From contig CAJTKE010000026.1 of NCBI GenBank assembly GCA_910576865.1, positions 1 to 31,579 of the forward strand: 31,579 bases of DNA, given 5' to 3'. This document shows positions 24,820-31,502 of this stretch, piece after piece. This DNA is from an uncultured Oscillibacter sp. (GTDB taxonomy: Bacteria > Bacillota > Clostridia > Oscillospirales > Oscillospiraceae). The notes beneath the pieces were generated by a model. The model searched no databases, was not told where the DNA came from, and worked only from the letters and a program-made list of their open reading frames with translations. Both the position numbers and the translations under genes were made by a program. Position 1 is the stretch's first letter; the number at the start of each line of letters is the position of its first letter.

Positions 24820-26046
24820 TTATCCGCACAGCAAGATCGCCATATGGGCCAGGGTGGCGCTGCCGCTCTGGAACAGCTCGTCCCGGAGCCTGCTCTGCCT
24901 CTGGCTGTCATGAATCAAGGTGCGGCTGGCAAAGACCATCAGGCGGAACAGCTCCTCCCTGTCGGCGGAAGCCCCCTCCCGGCAGCTCATCACCGACATA
25001 AAGCGGAAGAACGCATACAAATTGCAGAAATTGACATAGCTTCTCCACAGCTCCTCCACAGAAGTCATCCGGGGCATACGCAGATGAAAAAAGACGGAGA
25101 CCATCAAATTTTCCATAAAATATTCCCGGCCCCGGAACTGCTCTGAAAATCTCGCGCTGGCCCGCCGGTAGGGGTTCAAAGGAATGGTCAGTGTGCCCGC
25201 GTCTTCATGCGGTTTCAGCTCCAGAGCATCCAGCACCTGTGTCCTGACGGGAAGAAGAACGGGGTCGCTGTTTTGAATCCCCAGCAAAATGCGGACGCAG
25301 CTGCTCAGAAACATTGCCGTCTCCGAATCTCCGGCGGGCCGGAGGACCGAGGGGTCCACGCTGACCGGCAAAAGGGCGGCCCGCTCCATCCAGCGCCGGA
25401 TGTCCGTTTTGCCGTCCGCCAGTTCCTTCAATCCCAGTCCCATCAGCCAGATACGCTGTGACAGGGAATATTTTCGGTTTTGCAGGAGGTCAATGCACCA
25501 GTCCCGGACAGCGGAAAACCACAAAGGCATAGGGCTGCCCGCTGTGATGGTCACGTTTTTCCGCTCCTTTTCCGGCAAAGGGTCAAGGCGGAACTCAATA
25601 CCCTCCGGCAAATCCCACAACAGAGCCAGTACCGCCTCGCAGCTGGGAGACAGTGACCGCTCCAGACAGCCGGAGGGCATATGCGCCTCTGTCCTGGGAT
25701 AGACGCGGCAGACTGAGGGCAGCGCGGCGTGCCCCTTTTCCATTTGCAGCTGGCACAGGCCGTCCTCCCGCAGGAGGGGGCACACGCCCCTTTCCATATG
25801 GAACTCACCATAAAAGCTCTCCGCCAGCGGCCCCTTGCGAATCCGGCGCACGCCGTTTTCCATCCGGGCATCAAGCTCCGCGGAGCCCTTTTGTCGCTTC
25901 AAGGAAAGATAGTCCTTTTTATCAAAGGCAATCCGCCAGCCCTTGCAGCAGGAATAGCGGCAATTCTCCGCCAGGCAGTGGAAATCATCATAGCAGGCGG
26001 GGCGCAGGTCCTTATCGACCAGGATCTGCCGGGGTGTTTCAGACAT
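24820..26046 (-). CDS. fliB: flagellin lysine-N-methylase FliB
   Basis: A 408-residue FliB-type enzyme, which methylates lysines on flagellin. The N-terminus has the Cys-rich family signature with Cys18, Cys24, Cys29, Cys33 and Cys34 (CYDDFHCLAENCRYSCCKGW). This is followed at about residue 88 by GVCPLLREDGLCQLQMEKG, then PSVCRVYPR and a further Cys pair, the pattern of metal or cluster-binding Cys in this family. The rest is alpha-helical. GAGGAGAGGA precedes the ATG. It lies directly downstream of the flagellin gene on the same strand with 117 bases between, so the flagellin at 26164-28671 is its likely substrate. Confidence 0.9.
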   Translation of the reverse strand: MSETPRQILVDKDLRPACYDDFHCLAENCRYSCCKGWRIAFDKKDYLSLKRQKGSAELDARMENGVRRIRKGPLAESFYGEFHMERGVCPLLREDGLCQLQMEKGHAALPSVCRVYPRTEAHMPSGCLERSLSPSCEAVLALLWDLPEGIEFRLDPLPEKERKNVTITAGSPMPLWFSAVRDWCIDLLQNRKYSLSQRIWLMGLGLKELADGKTDIRRWMERAALLPVSVDPSVLRPAGDSETAMFLSSCVRILLGIQNSDPVLLPVRTQVLDALELKPHEDAGTLTIPLNPYRRASARFSEQFRGREYFMENLMVSVFFHLRMPRMTSVEELWRSYVNFCNLYAFFRFMSVMSCREGASADREELFRLMVFASRTLIHDSQRQSRLRDELFQSGSATLAHMAILLCG

Positions 26047-26096
26047 AAGTCCTCTCCTCTCTTTTTCTCAGCCGCGCCGACGGTTTCGCGGTCACG

Positions 26097-26133
26097 CGCA
26101 AGGGGGACGAGGCCCTGCCCCGTCCCCCTTGCG
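26097..26133 (-). repeat. stem-loop between flagellin and fliB
   Basis: A perfect 13-bp stem (26097-26109 with 26121-26133) with an 11-base loop. No T run follows on the - strand, so it is probably a partial terminator or 3' stabiliser of the abundant flagellin message, with limited readthrough into fliB. Confidence 0.75.
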
Positions 26134-26163
26134 TATGGCTTTGGCTGCTGTGGAAGAATTTGT

Positions 26164-28671
26164 TTAACCCAGAAGCTGGAGAACGCCCTGGGGAACCGCG
26201 TTGGCCTGGGCCAGCATGGCCTGGGCGGACTGGATCAGGATGTTGTTCTTGGTGTAAGCCATCATCTCCTCGGCAACGTCCGTGTCGCGGATGGTGGACT
26301 CGGCGTCCTGGATATTCTCCGCCATGACACTCAGGTTGTTGGCGGTGTGCTCCAGGCGGTTCTGGACAGCGCCCAGATCGCCGCGGATGCCGGAGACATA
26401 GTTGATGGCGTTCTTGATAATGTCGATTGCCTCGTGAGCGCCGTCCTGGGAACCGATATCAACCTCGGATACCGTCTTGGTGATTTCCTTCTCCTCGGGA
26501 GTTCCCTCGTTCAGCTTTCCGGCGCCCATCGCGTTGACGTGCATATCGCCCACGCTGACGTCCATCTGGTTGAACTTGTCGGAGGTGTCGCCAATCTGGA
26601 GGGTCAGAGGCCTGCCGGGGTTCGCGGACAGCTCCGCGACCTTCGCGCCGGCCTCTTCCTGCTTCTTCACGGCGGCGTCGTAATTCGCCTGAGCCTCGGC
26701 AATGGCCTTGTCCTTGATGGCCTGGTCGCCGGCGGTGGTGACGGTGGAAACCTTCACCTGGTTGACGAACTCCGCCATGGTCCGCAGGCTTGTCTTGCCG
26801 GTCTCGCCCGGAGTGCCCTTCGCGCTCTCCTTCTGCTTCAGGCCGATCTTGCCGCCGGTGCCCGCGGCGTGAGAAACCGTGAAGACGGCGTTGTCCTTGG
26901 CCACCTCGGCCAGCTTGCTGGAAATCTTCTCCAGATCGGCGTTTTCGTCCGCCAGGTAGACGACCTTCGCGCCCTCGAACGTGGTCCCGTCACCCTTGTA
27001 GGCGCTGTTTTCGCCCAGAGCGATGCGGTATTTCTCGCCGCCGATTTCGATCAGGGAGCCGTCCTTCAGGTGATCGGTGGTGAAGGTCAGCACGGTGCTG
27101 GCGAGGATGTCCTTGCCCTCTTCACCGGCCATGACGATGTTTTCCGTGCCGGGGTTGACATAGCTGTTGCCCAGGCCGGGGGTGTATCCGGCAGCGCCGT
27201 CCACCTGAGCATTGCCGGTGGTGGGCGCGGTGGCAAGCTCCATTTTGCTGGCAGCGCCCGCGCTGGTCACGGTCAATCCGGTCACCTTTGCCGAGCCTGC
27301 GGTTCCGCCGTTCGCGGTCGCATCCACGGCGCCGGCCGTCTGGGCGTCCAGCACGATCCCGGCATTGCTGCCGCTGGCAACGAAATACTTGCTCAAATCG
27401 GCGTCGTCATTGATGGCCTTGATCAGGGCATTGGCAATGGTGGCCGCGGTATCGTCCGTGCCGGTACCCGCGGCGTCCGGCTGGATGGTATAGGAGACAT
27501 TCTTCGTTCCGGTCTTCGTGGTGCCGTCCGTATCAACGTAAGAATAGTCCAGCTTCAGCGTGATGGTCTCATCCTTGGTGATCGTGCCGCCCGTACCGGA
27601 AGCCAGCGCGCCGGAGGTGTACTTGGACGCCACAGCGTCTACCGCCGTGGCGGTGGCGTCGGAGGTCAGCTTCACGTCAAAGTGGCGGTTGGGGCGAGCC
27701 GCCTGATTGTCCACGGCCGCGAATTTCAGCTGGGTGCCGTTTGCGGAAATCTTGTACTTGTCAGCATTGGCGCCGTCCGCCTGGATCGCCGTGCCGCCGG
27801 CGGTATTGAACTGCTTGGCAATGACTTTCGCCAGATCCGCGCCGGAAATCGTGTCGCCCGCCTTGAGGTTGGCGTTGCCAAGGTGCGTCTTGATCTGCGC
27901 CTCAGTGATCTGGATGTTCGTCGCGCTGCCGATCTTCAGCGTCAGCGCCTTCGCATTATCGCCTTCCATGATGTAATCCACGCCGTCCAGGTCAATGGTG
28001 AAGCCCACTTCGCCGGTTTCCTTGGTATCGGTTTCCAGGATGGTCTTCGTTCCCACATCGCCGACGGGATTCGCGGACGTGGACTTGGCCGCGAACAGGG
28101 CCTCGACGTCGCTGCTGCTCATGGAGGTCAGCTTGCCCGCCACCTGCATGGCGTTGGCCTTGTCCAGGGCGTTTTTCATATTCGTCACGTTGGCGGCGGC
28201 GGCGGAGGCAGCTCCCTGCGCGGTTTTGAGGGAATTGCCGGAGCCATCCAGAGAGCCGTCCAGCAGCTTGATGCCGTTGAAGTTGGCGGAATCGGCAATG
28301 CGGTCGATTTCGGTCTGGAGAGCCTCGACCTCCTTCTGGAGGTTTTTGCGGTCAACAGGATTGTCATAGGTGCCGTTGGCGGACTGGGTGGCCAGGTAGT
28401 CCATGCGGTTGAGCATGTCCTGGATCTCCTGCATGGCGCCCTCGGCGGTCTTCACCAGGGAGATGCCGTCCTTGACGTTCTTCTGGGCGGCGTTCAGGCC
28501 GGTGATCTGCGCCCGCATCTTCTCGGAAATGGCGAGGCCGGCGGCGTCATCACCCGCGCGGTTGATCTTGTAGCCGGAGCTCAGCTTCTCCAGGTTTTTG
28601 GCCAGAGCGCTGGTGTTGGTGTTGTAGTTCCGGTACGCGTTCATGCTCATGATATTATGCTGGATTCTCAT
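26164..28671 (-). CDS. fliC: flagellin, large central domain
   Basis: An 835-residue flagellin, the filament subunit. The start is ATG at 28671 with AGGAGG 8 bases upstream; a longer frame would begin in the leader. The N-terminal D0/D1 region is classic (MRIQHNIMSMNAYRNYNTNT, ALAKNLEKLSSGYKINRAGD, LAISEKMRAQITGLNAAQKN) up to about residue 165, and the C-terminal D1/D0 region closes with NAINYVSGIRGDLGAVQNRL and ends in VLQLLG. Between them is a surface-exposed region of more than 500 residues, rich in Ala, Gly, Thr, Asp and Lys, with several beta-type units such as FTIDLDGVDYIMEGDNAKAL and LIEIGGEKYRIALGEN. Many surface lysines are candidate FliB sites. Typical clostridial flagellins are 270-500 residues, so this one is large. 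The leader has CsrA-type sites. Confidence 0.96.
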   Translation of the reverse strand: MRIQHNIMSMNAYRNYNTNTSALAKNLEKLSSGYKINRAGDDAAGLAISEKMRAQITGLNAAQKNVKDGISLVKTAEGAMQEIQDMLNRMDYLATQSANGTYDNPVDRKNLQKEVEALQTEIDRIADSANFNGIKLLDGSLDGSGNSLKTAQGAASAAAANVTNMKNALDKANAMQVAGKLTSMSSSDVEALFAAKSTSANPVGDVGTKTILETDTKETGEVGFTIDLDGVDYIMEGDNAKALTLKIGSATNIQITEAQIKTHLGNANLKAGDTISGADLAKVIAKQFNTAGGTAIQADGANADKYKISANGTQLKFAAVDNQAARPNRHFDVKLTSDATATAVDAVASKYTSGALASGTGGTITKDETITLKLDYSYVDTDGTTKTGTKNVSYTIQPDAAGTGTDDTAATIANALIKAINDDADLSKYFVASGSNAGIVLDAQTAGAVDATANGGTAGSAKVTGLTVTSAGAASKMELATAPTTGNAQVDGAAGYTPGLGNSYVNPGTENIVMAGEEGKDILASTVLTFTTDHLKDGSLIEIGGEKYRIALGENSAYKGDGTTFEGAKVVYLADENADLEKISSKLAEVAKDNAVFTVSHAAGTGGKIGLKQKESAKGTPGETGKTSLRTMAEFVNQVKVSTVTTAGDQAIKDKAIAEAQANYDAAVKKQEEAGAKVAELSANPGRPLTLQIGDTSDKFNQMDVSVGDMHVNAMGAGKLNEGTPEEKEITKTVSEVDIGSQDGAHEAIDIIKNAINYVSGIRGDLGAVQNRLEHTANNLSVMAENIQDAESTIRDTDVAEEMMAYTKNNILIQSAQAMLAQANAVPQGVLQLLG

Positions 28672-28679
28672 CTTATAAT

Positions 28680-28736
28680 CCTCCTGTAAATAAAATGATT
28701 GCTGGGATAGTCCGGCGCTTCGGGACGTCCTGTCCC
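28680..28736 (-). promoter_or_regulatory. flagellin leader with two candidate CsrA-binding sites
   Basis: On the - strand a 5-bp hairpin GGGAC-AGGAC-GTCCC (28722-28736) shows GGA in its loop, within ACAGGACGT, which closely follows the known CsrA consensus (ACARGGAUGU, GGA in a loop). The Shine-Dalgarno region about 45 bases downstream reads TTACAGGAGG, a second GGA site covering the ribosome site. This is the two-site layout by which CsrA represses hag in Bacillus. csrA lies just upstream. Confidence 0.6.
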
Positions 28737-28839
28737 TCCGCATGGGCGGAGCACCTTCCAAACTGCCGCCGTGCGCACAGCGGCCGGTTTTCCGGTACGG
28801 TACATATTTCATCCGGCTCGTCAGCCGGTTGAAACCCTG

Positions 28840-29208
28840 TCATTTGGGGGAGTCTACGGTTTCGTTGGACGCGGATTCGGGTGGAAAGATGAAATCAAGC
28901 TGCCGCCGCAAGGCCTGCACATTACGGTCTCCGCCGTCCATTTCACAGAGCAGCGCCCGCATGGCGGCCAGTGTCCTGGACTGGTTCCGGTTCCAGAAAA
29001 CCTCCTGCCGGTGGCGGTGAGGACCGTTCATCACACACTCCGGCCGTTCCCCGCCGGTCCGTTCCAGCACCTCGCCCCGGAGAATGGTCATGTCCTTTGG
29101 GGCCTGCACCATCAGCTTGCAGCGGTCGCCGGAAATCCGGTCCAGCTGAACGACGACCCCTTCTCCAATGGTCAGGTAATCCCCGGTTTTCAACTGCAAA
29201 GACAGCAT
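28840..29208 (-). CDS. csrA: divergent CsrA-type RNA-binding protein with C-terminal extension
   Basis: A 122-residue protein whose first 55 residues match CsrA: MLSLQLKTGDYLTIGEGVVV, VQAPKDMTILRGEVLER. CsrA is a small dimer that binds GGA sites in mRNA leaders and blocks ribosomes. The key RNA-contacting Arg44 is kept at exactly position 44, as is Leu4, but the usual Arg6-Arg7 are Leu6-Lys7. Beyond residue 55 there is an extra tail of about 65 residues, Arg/His-rich and then predicted helical (TLAAMRALLCEMDGGDRNVQ), absent from ordinary CsrA (60-75 residues). AAGGAG lies 6 bases before the ATG. It lies 168 bases upstream of flagellin on the same strand, as csrA lies before hag in Bacillus. 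No fliW is in the window. Confidence 0.82.
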   Translation of the reverse strand: MLSLQLKTGDYLTIGEGVVVQLDRISGDRCKLMVQAPKDMTILRGEVLERTGGERPECVMNGPHRHRQEVFWNRNQSRTLAAMRALLCEMDGGDRNVQALRRQLDFIFPPESASNETVDSPK

Positions 29209-29444
29209 GGCAGACTCCTTTCGCCAGCTTTTTCATCGTCATAATGTTTGGAACTCCCCGGAGGGATTCGGGTATGCGTACATACCCTCTCATTTCCCAC
29301 TTGACGGTCCGGAAAACGCTGAACGAAACGCAATTTCTTGATTGTGCTTCGCTCAACGCTCCCCTGACCGGAACCATGGGCGTTCACCGGCGTTCCGACC
29401 GGCACATCGTCGGAAGAAATTCCGCTCTGTTCCGTCCCCGCCTG
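29209..29444 (-). promoter_or_regulatory. csrA leader region
   Basis: A stretch between the candidate guide RNA and csrA. On the - strand it holds a 7-bp hairpin GGGTATG-TACG-CATACCC (29270-29287), about 60 bases before the csrA start. I see no good sigma-A or sigma-28 promoter. A 92-codon open frame crosses it but has no family features. Confidence 0.45.
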
Positions 29445-29600
29445 CGGCGAGGACTCCACCCGCTTCATTCCTTCCTCCTCTCCCCGCGAAATCCGCAGAT
29501 TCCGCGGGGGCTCCGATGGGGGAATCTCTGGAAGAGCTACGCGCTTTCGCGGCGCTCCTGCATCTCAAAATATTGGGCCAGGCCCTGGGTCTTGATATTC
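29445..29600 (-). ncRNA. candidate TldR guide RNA (omega-RNA-like) with guide
   Basis: TnpB guide RNAs cover the 3' end of the gene and the transposon right end, and finish with a hairpin followed by the guide. Just past the tldR stop there is a 12-bp stem with a 4-base loop (29482-29493 with 29498-29509, one G-U pair), then a purine-rich tail (29463-29481). The next bases, roughly 29445-29464, would be the guide. The exact RNA ends and the guide border are inferred; no match to the guide was seen elsewhere in the window. Confidence 0.5.
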
Positions 29601-30721
29601 TGAGCGGCGTTGGCTTCCCGCTTGAGGACCGCGCCGCAGTGGGGACAGGCCCAGGTCCGCCGCCTGGTGGAGATTTCCTCCGGCATGACGCGGCCGCAGG
29701 CGGAACAGGTCCGGGTGGAGGGGAAGCGGCGGTCAACGATCAAAAGCTGTTTTCCCTGCCGCGCCAGCTTGTAGCGCAGGCACTCCCGGAACATCCCGTA
29801 GCCGGAGTCACAGACATTTCCAAGGCTTGTGATTTTGTTGAGCTCGTTCATCTCGTCCGCTCTCACGCACACGGCGTCCCAGGCGTTGGCTATCCGCCGG
29901 GATTCCTTGTGAATGTAGTCGCGGCGCTGATTGGCGATATGCTCGTGGAGCCGGTAAAACTTTTGGACAGCCTCCTGATAGTTCTTGGAACCTGGCTGCA
30001 TCCGGTTCAGGCTCCGTTGGATTTTGGCCAGCCTTTCCTGAGATTGCTTTTTCCACTGAGACGGGTCCGCCATGGTCCCGTCGCTGTCCACATAGAAATG
30101 CCGCATGGAATATTTGAGACCCACAGTGGTATCCTCCATGGGAATGACCGGAACCGGCTCCTTTTCCGCGTACTCGTAGAGAATGCAGCAGTAATACCTG
30201 CCCGTTCGTGTCTTGTCCACGGTGACGCGCTTCAGCTTCCACCACGCCTGGGGACGGCGGGAAAATTTCGCTTTCACAATTCCGGCCTTGGTCATGCGGA
30301 TACCGTCCCTGGTGGTGTAAATGGTAGGACCGGACTCAAACACATGGTTGCAGGCGGTGAAGGAATCCCGGTCAGTCTTCTTGCGCTTGAAATTGGGATG
30401 ACCAAAGTGTTCGGGGTCCTTGAAGAATACCCGGAACGCCTGGGAGAGCTTGTTGTGCTCCTGAATCAGGGCCTGATTGTCGACCTCCTTCAGGAAAGGC
30501 GCTCCGGTCTTGTACTTGGCCGGAGTGGGAATGAAAAAAGCCCCGGTTTCGTTGTAGAACCGCTGCTGATCGGCCAGCATCCGGTTCCAGATGTATCGGC
30601 AGCAGCCGAAGGTCTTTTCAAACAGCTCCGCCTGTTCCGGAGTGGGATAGAGGCGGACCCTGAGGGTGGTGAACTGCGTCGGCTTACCGGAACGCTTGCT
30701 TTGACTCTTTCTCACCGCCAT
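29537..30721 (-). CDS. tldR: TnpB-like nuclease-dead protein (TldR), probable RNA-guided repressor
   Basis: A 394-residue full-length TnpB/OrfB-family protein whose nuclease site is destroyed. The N-terminal helix-turn-helix and WED parts are present (LYPTPEQAELFEKTFGCCRY, WNRMLADQQ). In RuvC-I the usual GLDYS Asp is Lys203 (VGLKYSMRHFYVDSDG). In RuvC-II the Glu of the VCVED motif is Arg287 (DAVCVRADEMNEL). In RuvC-III the RDxNAA Asp is Glu369 (LKREANAAQNIK). The zinc finger is intact (Cys339, Cys342, Cys359, Cys362), and the frame has no stops, so the loss of activity is selective rather than decay. This is the pattern of TldR proteins, TnpB derivatives that bind DNA with a guide RNA and repress promoters, known near flagellin genes in enterobacteria and transporter genes in enterococci. 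Here csrA and flagellin follow it on the same strand. Confidence 0.9.
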   Translation of the reverse strand: MAVRKSQSKRSGKPTQFTTLRVRLYPTPEQAELFEKTFGCCRYIWNRMLADQQRFYNETGAFFIPTPAKYKTGAPFLKEVDNQALIQEHNKLSQAFRVFFKDPEHFGHPNFKRKKTDRDSFTACNHVFESGPTIYTTRDGIRMTKAGIVKAKFSRRPQAWWKLKRVTVDKTRTGRYYCCILYEYAEKEPVPVIPMEDTTVGLKYSMRHFYVDSDGTMADPSQWKKQSQERLAKIQRSLNRMQPGSKNYQEAVQKFYRLHEHIANQRRDYIHKESRRIANAWDAVCVRADEMNELNKITSLGNVCDSGYGMFRECLRYKLARQGKQLLIVDRRFPSTRTCSACGRVMPEEISTRRRTWACPHCGAVLKREANAAQNIKTQGLAQYFEMQERRESA

Positions 30722-30749
30722 ACTGCCGGCACACCCTTTCTGCGTTTTC

Positions 30750-30815
30750 GGGAAAGCGTACTTTTTTGGAACGAAAATTTTATCGAGAAAATTTTCGGAA
30801 AAGTATTATCTTCCC
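30750..30815. repeat. AT-rich nested inverted repeat upstream of tldR
   Basis: A 66-base palindromic region: GGGAA...TTCCC outside, TACTTTT...AAAAGTA next, and a perfect CGAAAATTTT / AAAATTTTCG core (30772-30781 with 30788-30797) around a 6-base loop. It lies in the tldR leader, where a transposon left end would be; it could be that relic, an operator, or a leader structure. Confidence 0.7.
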
Positions 30816-30848
30816 AAGGGGTTGTGCCGAATAAGAAACTGTAAGCAA

Positions 30849-30898
30849 AAGCGGCCTCTGTTCTAAAAAAGTACACTTTTTTAGAACAGAGGCCGCTT
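30849..30898 (-). terminator. long perfect hairpin after the recombinase gene
   Basis: A perfect 22-bp inverted repeat (30851-30872 with 30875-30896) with a 2-base spacer, extended by 2 more A-T pairs. On the - strand four T follow the stem, which starts only a few bases after the recombinase stop, so it most likely ends that transcript and insulates tldR from it. Confidence 0.8.
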
Positions 30899-30902
30899 GC
30901 AT

Positions 30903-31502
30903 TCAGGTGGTGTTTTCGAACTGAAGCGCCTTGTAGTAAAAGGTTGAAACCGGCATGGCGCAGGCGTCGGCGGCCTGGTTCAGCGTAAGCCTCTTGCCTC
31001 GCCACTCCTGATGGACCTGGTGGAAGTTGTCTGGCAGGGGTACCGGTGGACGCCCGAACTTCACGCCTCTGGCCTTCGCCGCCGCGATGCCCTCCGCCTG
31101 TCGCTGGCGGATGTTGGTATGCTCGTTCTCCGCTACAAAGGACAGCACCTGGAGAACGATGTCGCTGAGGAAGGTTCCCATCAGGTCCTTGCCTCGCCGG
31201 GTATCCAGCAGGGGCATGTCCAGCACCACAATGTCAGTTTTCTTTTCTTTGGTGAGGATGCGCCACTGCTCCAGGATTTCGGTGTAATTGCGGCCCAAGC
31301 GGTCAATGCTTTTGATATAGAGCAGATCGTCCGGTTTCAATTTCTTTACCAGCCGCTTGTATTGAGGCCGTTCGAAGTCCTTGCCAGACTGTTTGTCCAT
31401 GAAAATATTTTTTTTCGGAATGGACAATTCATTCATGGCAATAAGCTGCCGGTCCTCGTTTTGGTCGCGGGTGCTGACCCGGACGTAGCCGTATGTATTT
31501 TT
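30903..31502 (-). CDS. small serine recombinase (resolvase/invertase), 5' end disrupted
   Basis: A site-specific recombinase of about 200 residues. The catalytic N-terminal domain reads YGYVRVSTRDQNEDRQ with the nucleophile Ser at 31473-31475, then DKQSGKDFERPQY, DLLYIKSIDRLGRNYTEI and the long E helix. The C-terminal HTH follows GRPPVPLPDNF. The first ATG in frame is at 31436, after the catalytic Ser, so translation from there would give an inactive protein. Upstream the frame stays open with conserved residues to about 31502 and then to a stop near 31520 without any ATG, GTG or TTG. Foreign-looking sequence begins at about 31503, so an insertion seems to have removed the start. The layout (catalytic domain first) is resolvase/Hin-like, not the IS607 type. 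Confidence 0.8.
   Translation of the reverse strand, partial: KNTYGYVRVSTRDQNEDRQLIAMNELSIPKKNIFMDKQSGKDFERPQYKRLVKKLKPDDLLYIKSIDRLGRNYTEILEQWRILTKEKKTDIVVLDMPLLDTRRGKDLMGTFLSDIVLQVLSFVAENEHTNIRQRQAEGIAAAKARGVKFGRPPVPLPDNFHQVHQEWRGKRLTLNQAADACAMPVSTFYYKALQFENTT

Noticed and set aside
25729..28689. A 986-codon + strand open frame opposite flagellin
   Set aside because: It mirrors the flagellin gene and has no recognisable domains; flagellin on the - strand is certain.
28800..28870. A sigma-28 promoter ahead of flagellin (GGGTTT ... GCCGGATG)
   Set aside because: The -10 part has an extra base and the spacing is off from the consensus, so I do not call it.
29190..29468. A 92-codon - strand frame with a GAGGAGGAAGGA site before its ATG
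   Set aside because: The purine run is better explained as the 3' tail of the TnpB-type guide RNA. The protein has no family features, overlaps the csrA start and has irregular composition. Not fully excluded.
29537..31502. An active IS607 element (serine recombinase plus TnpB)
   Set aside because: The recombinase has its catalytic domain first and HTH last, unlike IS607 TnpA, its start is lost, a strong hairpin separates the genes, and the TnpB relative lacks its catalytic residues.
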